Source: JBDRRP01 sp964446485
Lineage (GTDB): Bacteria; Desulfobacterota; Desulfobacteria; Desulfobacterales; JBDRRP01
Direction of reading: 5' to 3'
DNA: 33,163 nt
Assembly (NCBI GenBank): GCA_964446485.1
Contig: CAYUOU010000046.1
Span: forward strand, 1-33,163
Position numbers and translations under genes: made by a program. Positions 15,088 through 22,078 of this stretch are shown in pieces; within the stretch, counting starts at the first letter, position 1; each line of letters starts with the position of its first letter. Below the pieces are notes generated by a model. It saw only the letters and a program-made list of their open reading frames with translations. It made no database searches and was not told the origin of the DNA.

Positions 15088-16098
15088 ATGGCTGACCTTG
15101 AGAATTGGCTGGCAGCTGCCGAACGGCTATGGGGCCGTAGCGACCCCTGGGTCTCGCTGGTGCTGTTTTTGGCGGGATCCGGCCTGATGATCTGGCGCCT
15201 GGGCGTTCTCGAAGGCCGGGGGTTCGAAGGTACCGTGCTGGGCACCCTGATCATGCCGTACTGCAGCGGGGTGTCCAACCTGGTCTTCGCCTACGTCATG
15301 GGGCGCAGCGGCGCGAACGGCAGCCTTGTTCTGGAGAACTGCCTGGTCAACAACGTCACCAACATGACCCTCTTGTTGGGCTTTCCTGCGCTGTTGTGGA
15401 CGCTGGACCTGTTTCCAGGAAAAAAACGGTCTGCGGTAAAGACATCCCGGCGCAAGGATCATCGGCTCAATCGCCTCTCCCTGCTGCTCACCGTCATCGC
15501 CATGCTTTTTTTCACCGTTGTCACCTGGGCGCTGTCGCGTGACGGCATGCTGGATTTCTCCGATGGACTGGTGCTGGTGGCGGCGTTTTTATTTTGGCAG
15601 GTATTCCACGTTTTTGATGTCCTGAAAACCAACCTTCAGCGTAACCGGGCCATGCCGGTCTCCCTGACGCTGGATCTATCGGCCATCCTGGCCGGCGGCG
15701 GGGCGGTCTATTTCAGCGTTGAAAGACTGGTCGCCTGGGTGTCGGCTTCCGGAAACGGGCTGCTGATCATGGACAACCTGGGCTGGTTGAGCGGCCTGCT
15801 CATGGTGCTGCCCAATGCCCTGCTGGCCTTCTGGTATGCCCGGGCGGGAAGGGCCGACGTGGTCTACAGCTCCCAGTTGGGGGACGGTCACATCTGCATC
15901 CCCATGTGCATCGGCCTGTTTGCCCTGTTCACGCCCATCCGCATTCCTGCGGCATTTCTGCCGGCTGTCTGGTTGCTCATCGGCGCCGGCGTCGTCCACT
16001 TCGGTTTTCTCGCCATTGGCGGCCGGCTTCCCCGATGGATGGGCGCGCTGCTGGTGGGGGCCTATTTCTTTTTCCTGTACCAGGGGATCATTGATTAA
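15085..16098 (+). CDS. Divergent sodium/calcium-exchanger-like membrane protein
   Basis: A 337-residue integral membrane protein with about ten hydrophobic segments in two related halves. It resembles the CaCA (cation/Ca2+ antiporter) superfamily. Alpha-repeat-like segments are at about 53-99 (GTLIMPYCSG, then NNVTNMTLLLG) and 237-277 (MVLPNALLAFWYAR, then QLGDGHICIP). The Pro-Glu pair that binds cation in classic members is Pro-Tyr (58-59) and Pro-Asn (243-244) here, so transport mode and substrate are uncertain. Starts at 15085 or 15088 are both possible, with a weak ribosome-binding site. Confidence 0.65.
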   Translation: MMADLENWLAAAERLWGRSDPWVSLVLFLAGSGLMIWRLGVLEGRGFEGTVLGTLIMPYCSGVSNLVFAYVMGRSGANGSLVLENCLVNNVTNMTLLLGFPALLWTLDLFPGKKRSAVKTSRRKDHRLNRLSLLLTVIAMLFFTVVTWALSRDGMLDFSDGLVLVAAFLFWQVFHVFDVLKTNLQRNRAMPVSLTLDLSAILAGGGAVYFSVERLVAWVSASGNGLLIMDNLGWLSGLLMVLPNALLAFWYARAGRADVVYSSQLGDGHICIPMCIGLFALFTPIRIPAAFLPAVWLLIGAGVVHFGFLAIGGRLPRWMGALLVGAYFFFLYQGIID

Positions 16099-16146
16099 AT
16101 GCTCATTGAGAGATTCCCTCAGGGTCAACGATCGGGCTGACGCAGG

Positions 16147-16425
16147 CTATTTATTCTGATCGGTGCGGGCTTTCGCTTGGGCGATGATGTCCAGGAGGCT
16201 GGTGATTTTGGGGGCGGGGCGGGATTGGCTGAGGCGTTCAAAAGCGTCAGGTGGCAGGAGTTCACGCATCAGCGCCACCACATCGAATCGCTCCCACCAG
16301 CAGTCGAAGATGTTAAAGCACGGCTCGCCGTTGATGTCGCCACAACGGCAGTAGGCGAATGTCACCGGCCCGCCGAGCCGGGGACATCGCCTTTCCAACG
16401 AATCGGGTTCCGTCTGCCAGTTCAT
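16147..16425 (-). CDS. Cys-rich conserved hypothetical protein behind trpB2
   Basis: A 92-residue protein with an N-terminal cysteine cluster: RRCPRLGGPV, then YCRCGDINGEPCFNIFDCWW. Five cysteines in about 30 residues could bind zinc or an Fe-S cluster. The rest is helical and hydrophilic. It starts 5 bases after the trpB2 stop codon without a clear ribosome-binding site, so translation is probably coupled to trpB2. I recall similar small proteins in Desulfobacterales, but no function. A partner role for TrpB2 is only inference. Confidence 0.75.
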   Translation of the reverse strand: MNWQTEPDSLERRCPRLGGPVTFAYCRCGDINGEPCFNIFDCWWERFDVVALMRELLPPDAFERLSQSRPAPKITSLLDIIAQAKARTDQNK

Positions 16426-16430
16426 ACAGG

Positions 16431-17807
16431 CTAACGACTCTTCAAATGCGCCGGTTTGGGGTACTGAGAGAGGATCTCACCGGCTTTGGCCACCTCTTCG
16501 TCGGTCATGACGGCGTCGGTGAGTTCCCCGGCCAGATATTTTTCATAAGATCCCAGATCCAGCAGACCGTGGCCGCTGAAATTGGCCAGAATGACTTTTT
16601 CCTTCCCTTCCTCCTTGGCCTGCTTGGCTTCGATGATCACCTGGGCCAGGGCGTGGGTGGTTTCTGGGGCCGGGATGATGCCCTCGGTGCGGGCCCACAG
16701 GACGCCGCTTTCCAGGGCCTGTGTTTGGGTGATCGCCTTGGGCGTGGCCATGCCTTCGTCCACCACCTGGCTGACCGTGGGGGCCATGCCGTGGTAGCGC
16801 AGGCCGCCGGCGTGGATGGGGGGCGGCACGAAGTTGTGCCCCAGGCTGTGCATGGGCAGCAGCGGCGTGTAGCCGGAATTGTCGCCATGGTCATAAGAAA
16901 AGGGCGCCTTGGTCAGTGTGGGGCAGGCTGCCGGCTCCACCGGGTAGATCTCGATCGCCTTCCCATGGATCTTGTCGTAGACGAAGGGGAAGGCCAGGCC
17001 GGCGAAATTGCTGCCGCCGCCCGCGCAGCCAATGACGATGTCCGGATATTCGCCCACCATGGCCATCTGCTTTTTGGCTTCCAGGCCGATGATGCTCTGG
17101 TGGAGGATGACGTGATTGAGTACGCTGCCGAGGGAGTAGCGGGTCTTTCCCGAGGTGTCGCTCACGGCGGCCTCAACGGCTTCGCTGATGGCGATGCCGA
17201 GGCTGCCTGGGGTGTCTGGAAATTGTGCCAGCACTTCGCGGCCGGCATTTGTTTCGTTGCTCGGGCTTGCAACACACTTGCCGCCCCAGGCCTCCATCAT
17301 CGCTTTGCGGTAAGGCTTTTGGTCAAAGCTGACCCTGACCATAAAGACTTTGCACTCGATGCCGAATTGCTGGCAGGCAAAACTGAGCGCACTGCCCCAT
17401 TGGCCGGCGCCCGTTTCGGTGGTCAGTCGTTCGATGCCGAAGACCTTATTGTAGTATGCCTGGGGAACCGCCGTGTTGGGCTTGTGGCTGCCGGGTGGGC
17501 TCACGCCTTCGTTCTTGTAGTAAATGCGCGCTGGCGTGCCCAATGCCTTCTCGATTGCGTAGGCCCGCACCAGCGGGCTGGGGCGCCAAATTCTCAGAAC
17601 GTCGAGTACCGGCTCAGGAATGTCGATCCAGCGTTCCGGGCTGACCTCCTGTTCGATCAGATTCATGGGGAAGACCGGTTGCAGCATTTCCGGAGACACC
17701 GGGTTGCCGTCTGGGCCAAGCGGCGGGTTCATCTTGATGTCGGCGAGGATGTTGTACCATTGTCTCGGCATCTCATCCAACGGCAGCATGATGTTTTTCG
17801 GGATCAT
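16431..17807 (-). CDS. trpB: TrpB2-type tryptophan synthase beta chain
   Basis: A 458-residue PLP enzyme of the TrpB2 group, which condenses indole and serine to tryptophan. The PLP lysine is K109 in PPGSHKPNTAV. Further landmarks are TETGAGQWGSALSFA, the phosphate loop GCAGGGSNFAG and the C-terminal FSGHGLLDLG. The N-terminal extension and the length (about 60 residues longer than TrpB1) place it in TrpB2. There is no trpA or other trp gene adjacent, common for TrpB2, which may salvage indole. The start at 17807 has AAGGAGGA 6 to 8 bases upstream. A terminator-like hairpin lies in the leader. Confidence 0.92.
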   Translation of the reverse strand: MIPKNIMLPLDEMPRQWYNILADIKMNPPLGPDGNPVSPEMLQPVFPMNLIEQEVSPERWIDIPEPVLDVLRIWRPSPLVRAYAIEKALGTPARIYYKNEGVSPPGSHKPNTAVPQAYYNKVFGIERLTTETGAGQWGSALSFACQQFGIECKVFMVRVSFDQKPYRKAMMEAWGGKCVASPSNETNAGREVLAQFPDTPGSLGIAISEAVEAAVSDTSGKTRYSLGSVLNHVILHQSIIGLEAKKQMAMVGEYPDIVIGCAGGGSNFAGLAFPFVYDKIHGKAIEIYPVEPAACPTLTKAPFSYDHGDNSGYTPLLPMHSLGHNFVPPPIHAGGLRYHGMAPTVSQVVDEGMATPKAITQTQALESGVLWARTEGIIPAPETTHALAQVIIEAKQAKEEGKEKVILANFSGHGLLDLGSYEKYLAGELTDAVMTDEEVAKAGEILSQYPKPAHLKSR

Positions 17808-17846
17808 TCGGGTCCTCCTTGAAGCTGAAATGGATTGGAAAAGAAT

Positions 17847-17871
17847 AAGCCCGCCGCAGATACGGGGGCTT
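17847..17871 (-). terminator. Terminator-like hairpin in the trpB2 leader
   Basis: On the minus strand, AAGCCC+CCG pairs with CGG+GGGCTT around a TATCTG loop (9 bp with one bulge), followed by the T-rich ATTCTTTTCC. It lies 150 bases past the MFS stop and 40 bases before the trpB2 ATG. It could end MFS transcripts or act as an attenuator of trpB2. Confidence 0.55.
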
Positions 17872-17980
17872 GATCATCGACTCGTGTGAAACCAAAAGGG
17901 TGCCGGCGGTATCACTGTTTCCCGAAAGCGCCGATCCACCCGGCTCAATTCGGTTAGCGCCCATGTTCTAGTGCCGTCAT

Positions 17981-18009
17981 GTCTACGGTAGAACCTCGGG
18001 TGCTGTCAA
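17981..18009 (-). promoter_or_regulatory. Weak promoter candidate for trpB2
   Basis: On the minus strand, TTGACA (18009-18004), a 17-base spacer and GTAGAC (17986-17981). The -10 is poor. The overlapping palindrome TCTACGGTAGA (17982-17992) could be an operator. Confidence 0.3.
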
Positions 18010-18022
18010 CAGGAATCAAAGC

Positions 18023-19243
18023 TTACCGGCGGCCGGCCCAGGCAAACCACAGTCCTGCAGCAACCTGAAGCAGCAGCATGACGAAGAATCCCGCCAAATA
18101 GCCTTCTGTGGCAAAACCGCCGTCGGTATTCGGCGGCCACCGGTGGATGATGGCGCCGATGCCCCATTGGCAGATAAAGGCCGCAACGAAGACGAGTAGG
18201 TTGATGCCGGTGTTGACCCGACCGGCAAGGGCGGGTGGAAACTGCTGGCTCAGTGTCGCGTAGGACAGGATGCCTGAAGTGCCGAAAAACCCGAAGGCAA
18301 ACCACAGCGGTGCGGTGGGCAAGGGCGGCCTAAGCAGCAGCACCGCCTGGACGGCCATAAACGTCAGCATGCCGCCAACCGGTGCCGTGTAGGGGTGTCT
18401 GCCGTCGCGATTGATGTGAGAGGACGCCGTCCCCAGCGTCAGAAACCCTGCGATCATGGCCACCGCCACCCACAGCAGCACGGTGGCAGCCGCCATGCGG
18501 TCGAGGCGGGCCACATCTCGAAGCCACGGGCCGGCCCACAGCCCCTGGATTGATAAAAATGCCGCCTGACTCATGACGGTGACCGGTGCGATTCGCCAGA
18601 AACGGGCATCGCTGAAAACGGTGGTCACGCCCTTGAAAGCGTCCCTCAGGGTTACCCCAGCGGCATCGGTTTTCTTCTCCGGCACGACGAAAAATACTGT
18701 CGCGGCGACGATGGCGGTGATCGCCGCCAGCCCTGCGAAGAGCCCCCGCCAGTCCGTGACGGCCAGCAGGGCCTCGACGGGAGCTGTGGCCGCCAGGGCG
18801 CCCATGCCGCCGGCGGCCATTTGAATGCCGTTGACCAGCGGCAGTCGGTTGGGGGGAAACCAACTCACGAATGCTGTGAATGCGGCCATCAGGCAGGCGG
18901 ACACGCCAAAGCCGATGAACGCCCGGCCGACGATGAGGTCTGTGAGATCCTGGGCCTTGGAAAACCACCAGGCACCGAGGCTTGCGATGAGGAGCAGGCC
19001 GCTCTCGATGCGCCGCGGGCCGTAACGGTCCAGCAGCACCCCGAGGGGCACTTGGGCCGCGGCAAAACTAATGAAATAGGCGGCAGTTAGCAGCCCGAGG
19101 CTGGACGGGTTCAGCGAGAGGGCGGACACCAGATCCGGTGAGATAACGGCGTTCACCACACGAAAAAGGTAGGAGATAAAGTATCCGGCGGCAAAGGGGA
19201 CGAAGATGCGCAACAAGAAGAGCGGTGATTGGGAGATGGGCAT
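18023..19243 (-). CDS. MFS transporter
   Basis: A 406-residue major-facilitator permease with about 12 membrane segments in the inner membrane. The loop 2-3 motif is visible as GVLLDRYGPRRIE, and the N-terminal half contains GRAFIGFGVSACLMAAFTAF, typical of nitrate/nitrite- and hexuronate-like MFS groups. The central loop (PEKKTDAAGVTLRDAF) separates the halves. The substrate cannot be assigned. It lies upstream of trpB2 on the same strand, but a 215-base gap with a terminator-like hairpin argues for separate control. No strong ribosome-binding site precedes the ATG at 19243. Confidence 0.85.
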   Translation of the reverse strand: MPISQSPLFLLRIFVPFAAGYFISYLFRVVNAVISPDLVSALSLNPSSLGLLTAAYFISFAAAQVPLGVLLDRYGPRRIESGLLLIASLGAWWFSKAQDLTDLIVGRAFIGFGVSACLMAAFTAFVSWFPPNRLPLVNGIQMAAGGMGALAATAPVEALLAVTDWRGLFAGLAAITAIVAATVFFVVPEKKTDAAGVTLRDAFKGVTTVFSDARFWRIAPVTVMSQAAFLSIQGLWAGPWLRDVARLDRMAAATVLLWVAVAMIAGFLTLGTASSHINRDGRHPYTAPVGGMLTFMAVQAVLLLRPPLPTAPLWFAFGFFGTSGILSYATLSQQFPPALAGRVNTGINLLVFVAAFICQWGIGAIIHRWPPNTDGGFATEGYLAGFFVMLLLQVAAGLWFAWAGRR

Positions 19244-19554
19244 GCACCGATGCTTTCATGAACCTGGGGTTGCGATGGCCCCACTGGCCGCCGGGTCACC
19301 ATGAATAGGCAAAAAGCGCTTGAGGGTCAAGCTGTCCATCGTCGGAAGCGACTAAATCCCTTCGGAGCGTTCTTGACAAAAACGGCAATAGTCCCCAAGG
19401 TGCTCCTATGGTTGATCCAGATTTTTCCCCACCGAAGATTCCCATCACATATCGAGGAGGTGCCATAGCCGGACAGTAAGGGTCCGAAGTCGGACTGTTG
19501 CGTTTAACGGCTCATCCTAAACGAGCCCATCTGTAAGGAAAGGGAGGACGCTAT
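19244..19554. other. Upstream region of hpf
   Basis: No convincing gene is seen in these 311 bases. They hold a sigma-32-like promoter at 19372-19400. A 23-codon open frame at 19408-19479 is preceded by AAGGTG and could be a leader peptide or chance. Short inverted repeats are also present (GTCCGA-ag-TCGGAC; GGCTC-atcctaaac-GAGCC) and could form structure in a long 5' leader. Confidence 0.4.
19372..19400 (+). promoter_or_regulatory. Sigma-32-like promoter upstream of hpf
   Basis: CTTGACA (19372-19378), a 14-base spacer and CCCCAAGG (19393-19400) resemble the heat-shock consensus CTTGAAA-N13-15-CCCCAT. The resulting leader would be about 150 bases. Confidence 0.4.
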
Positions 19555-19902
19555 ATGAAGACGTTGGTGACTTTTAAAAACCTCAAATCCTCCGAGCCGC
19601 TGAGAGACTACGTTCATGAAAAACTCAGCCGATTTGACCGTCTCTTGGACAAACCCGCCACGGCCTCTGTGGTCTTTCACAAAGAGAAAATCGAAAAGTT
19701 CGTAGAAATCAGTTTTTCATCCGGCGCACTCGATCTTCACGCCAAGGAGTCCCACCCGGAAATGCAGGGGGCCATCGACCTGGCCATCGACAAACTCAAA
19801 AAGCAACTCACCAATGCCAAGGCCAAAGCCCGTGCCAAGCGCACCCGCGCGCAGCGGGTGTCGCTCGGGGAAAGCCTTGATTCGGAATATGTAGAGGCAT
19901 GA
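19555..19902 (+). CDS. hpf: Ribosome hibernation-promoting factor (HPF/RaiA family)
   Basis: A 115-residue short-form hibernation factor that binds the 30S subunit at the decoding region in stationary phase or stress, dimerising or silencing ribosomes. The beta-alpha-beta-beta-beta-alpha order is visible, with LVTFKNLKSSEPLRDYVHEK at the N-terminus, DLHAKESHPEMQGAIDLAID in the second half, and a basic KLKKQLTNAKAKARAKRTR helix for rRNA contact. It lacks the long-form C-terminal dimer domain. A strong ribosome-binding site (GGGAGGA) precedes the ATG, and an intrinsic terminator follows. Confidence 0.92.
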   Translation: MKTLVTFKNLKSSEPLRDYVHEKLSRFDRLLDKPATASVVFHKEKIEKFVEISFSSGALDLHAKESHPEMQGAIDLAIDKLKKQLTNAKAKARAKRTRAQRVSLGESLDSEYVEA

Positions 19903-19940
19903 CATACCTTTCAGGAAATCAACCGAAGCGACATTGCGTG

Positions 19941-19966
19941 AAGGGGCGGCGAAAGCCGCCCCTTTT
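19941..19966 (+). terminator. Intrinsic terminator of hpf
   Basis: AAGGGGCGGC-GAAA-GCCGCCCCTT is a perfect 10-bp stem with a GNRA-type loop. It runs into TTTT 38 bases after the hpf stop. Confidence 0.85.
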
Positions 19967-19987
19967 CAGTCCGGGAAGGAAGCGCGC

Positions 19988-20269
19988 TCAGGAAGGTTTC
20001 TGACGATCGCCCGTCGATTTTTCGATTGTCGTATCTCGCGCGCAGGTGGCCTCGGGTGTCAGTCGCCGCTCAGGCGGGTGCTCGTCCAGAGTGAATCCCT
20101 CAGCGGGGATCGGCGCATCAGGCCGGCGGCAGTGGCATTGCCCTTTGGGCTGCCCGCATCCTTGAGGGCGCCCCGTCTCGGTGTCGTTGCGGCCGCGAAC
20201 CAGAAACACCAGGAAAAAAAGTAGAAAAATGATGAACGATGCGATGACGCCGATGAAAAGATTTTCCAT
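19988..20269 (-). CDS. Small membrane-anchored Cys-containing protein
   Basis: A 93-residue protein with one N-terminal membrane segment (IGVIASFIIFLLFFLVFLV). A short linker and a cysteine patch (GCGQPKGQCHCRRPD) follow, then a hydrophilic tail. The layout (helix, then CG-x5-CxC) recalls small Cys-rich membrane proteins such as NqrM or FeoB-associated factors, but the spacing differs and I do not assign it. GGTGGAG lies 6 bases before the ATG at 20269. It is convergent with hpf. Confidence 0.6.
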   Translation of the reverse strand: MENLFIGVIASFIIFLLFFLVFLVRGRNDTETGRPQGCGQPKGQCHCRRPDAPIPAEGFTLDEHPPERRLTPEATCARDTTIEKSTGDRQKPS

Positions 20270-20459
20270 AGTTACTCCACCAGTTCCATTCGCCTATCAG
20301 GGAACGTTCCCCAAAGCGGACGGGGCTGAGGTTGCCCCCGTGAATTCAAAGGATTAGGGATTCAACTGCCATTTTGTTTACCCTTCGGGAAAGCCGGAGG
20401 GCTTCATATCCGGCGTTGCCGAGTTGGGGTTTAGAAGTTGAGGGCCTCCCCACCCCCGG

Positions 20460-21737
20460 CTAACGCCCCTCGTTGTAAACCTCGACCTCCCGGCGCATGA
20501 TGTCGTCGAGGGTGCCGCGCCGTTCGATGACCCGCGCGCTGCCGTCTTCTGAAACAAGAACGGATGCAGGAAGATTCATGGAATTGTATTCGCTTTTCAT
20601 CGCATGGGCGTAGGCGCCGGTGCAGCCCATCACCATCAGGTCTCCCACACTCAATTCCCTGAATTCCCGGGGTTCCAATACTCCTGATCCATCGCTTCTG
20701 ACCGTGAAAACATCGCCCGATTCGCATAGGTATCCGGCGACTACATAGGCGCTGCGTTGGTTGCCGGCAGTGGTGTTGCGCCTGACAAAGCGAATGGGGT
20801 GGTAGGATCCGTACATCGACGGGCGAATGTTGTGGTTCAAACCGGTGTTGACGATGACGAACCGATATTCCGGCGTCGATTTCACCGCTTGGATCTCAGC
20901 GAGCAGTGTGCCGCAGTGAGCCACGACATAACGGCCGGGTTCAATCTGGAGCGTGATGTTCCGCCCCATCTTTTTGGAAAATGCCGTCATGCTTTCCGAA
21001 AGTGCCCGCCCCCATTCACCGATCGGCATGGGCTGTTGCATTTCCGGGTTGTAGACCACCGGCAGGCCGCCGCCGAGATTCACGAACAGCAGGTCAGGGA
21101 AGCCGGATGCGATAGCCAGTGTCAGGTCTTTGATGCGCAGCCATGGGGCGACCTCATGGCCGCCGGAGCCAATGTGGGCATGCACCCCGACGATGCGAAG
21201 GCCCAATGCTTCAGCGAGTTTTCTGACATCGTCCATCTTGTCGAAATAGATGCCGTGCTTGCTGCTGGGCCCGCCGGTGTTGGTTTTATGGGTCTCGCCG
21301 TTGCCTTCCCCCGGGTTCACCCGGATGGAGCACACCCGCCTGCCGTCGATCGTTCCGAGCAATCGCATCTGGTCCATTGACGTGCAGTTGATGAGCACCC
21401 CGCGATTCACCAACGTTTCATAGACCGCGCGAGTAGCGCCTTCACCGGTGTAGTAGATTTCCTCTGGCCGAAAACCGGCCCGCAGGGCGCGATGAACCTC
21501 GTTGATTGAGGAAGCATCAATCCAGAGTCCCTCCTCACGAATGATTTTCAAGATGGCCTGAAGTGTCAGTGCCTTGCATGCGTACCGGACAACGATATGC
21601 GGGTAGTCGATGGCGCTTTTCAATTCGCGGCACCGCTGACGGATCACGGCCTCCTCAAAAACATACAGCGGGGTGTGGTAGGTGTCGGCCAGTGCGAGCA
21701 ACTGATCGTCTGGGATCTGGGTCATCGCTGATTGCAT
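20460..21737 (-). CDS. lysA: Diaminopimelate decarboxylase
   Basis: A 425-residue PLP fold-III enzyme that decarboxylates meso-diaminopimelate, the last step of lysine synthesis. The PLP lysine is K55 in YACKALTLQAI. HIGSGG, the phosphate-binding NLGGGL, EPGRYVV, and the partner-subunit active-site CESGD are all present, as is the C-terminal MGCTGAYAHAM. The start at 21737 has GAGGAA 7 bases upstream. No other dap genes are in the window. It is bordered upstream by the full copy of the dispersed repeat, which lies in its promoter region. Confidence 0.93.
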   Translation of the reverse strand: MQSAMTQIPDDQLLALADTYHTPLYVFEEAVIRQRCRELKSAIDYPHIVVRYACKALTLQAILKIIREEGLWIDASSINEVHRALRAGFRPEEIYYTGEGATRAVYETLVNRGVLINCTSMDQMRLLGTIDGRRVCSIRVNPGEGNGETHKTNTGGPSSKHGIYFDKMDDVRKLAEALGLRIVGVHAHIGSGGHEVAPWLRIKDLTLAIASGFPDLLFVNLGGGLPVVYNPEMQQPMPIGEWGRALSESMTAFSKKMGRNITLQIEPGRYVVAHCGTLLAEIQAVKSTPEYRFVIVNTGLNHNIRPSMYGSYHPIRFVRRNTTAGNQRSAYVVAGYLCESGDVFTVRSDGSGVLEPREFRELSVGDLMVMGCTGAYAHAMKSEYNSMNLPASVLVSEDGSARVIERRGTLDDIMRREVEVYNEGR

Positions 21738-22078
21738 GGGCGATTCCTCGATTCGCGTAGTGTCGATGCGGGCTGCATCGATTAAATAATTTTGACGGTT
21801 CCGTAAAAAGTCCGATACCTGCGTTACGCGTCATCCTTCGTCATGGCGGCGTACTGTAAGTACGCCGCATTCCTCAGGATTCGCAAGCCGTATCTCGAAC
21901 ATGTTACAAAATCGTCCTTTTTGCTACTTTTTACCGTTTCATCAATTTTGATGCTCGGCCACGGTGCTCGGTGACTGGATCAACGCCGTCACGTCGTCCG
22001 TCGGGGCCATTTGACCCCGGGTAACCGGTTGAGGTGCGCCGATCGATCACGGGTTGGTCCTTGATTCGGCGTGGCGGG
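21738..22078. other. Gap between lysA and the DUF6178-like gene
   Basis: Besides the repeat at 21792-21945, the remaining 130 or so bases to 22078 show no gene and no clear terminator. Confidence 0.6.
21792..21945. repeat. Full copy of dispersed palindromic repeat (MITE/REP-like)
   Basis: An about 154-bp element with imperfect 20-bp terminal inverted repeats (ttgacggttccgtaaaaagt against the complement of actttttaccgtttcatcaa, 15 of 20 matching). It has a perfect internal hairpin, GCGGCGTAC-tgtaa-GTACGCCGC. Its right half is repeated at 1-78. It encodes no transposase; its minus-strand translation includes the peptide KSSKKDDFVTCSR. It sits about 55 bases upstream of lysA. Confidence 0.85.

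Noticed and set aside
14103..15278. A 391-codon minus-strand frame
   Set aside because: Most of it is the shadow of the MBL, TerB-like and exchanger genes. Only 14340-14580 is kept as a weak remnant.
16359..17822. A 487-codon open frame on the plus strand
   Set aside because: It lies antisense to trpB2, whose motifs are complete. Long antisense frames are expected in GC-rich genes.
17773..17964. Minus-strand 63-codon frame as a trp leader peptide
   Set aside because: It contains no tryptophan codons and runs into trpB2, so it is not a classical attenuator peptide.
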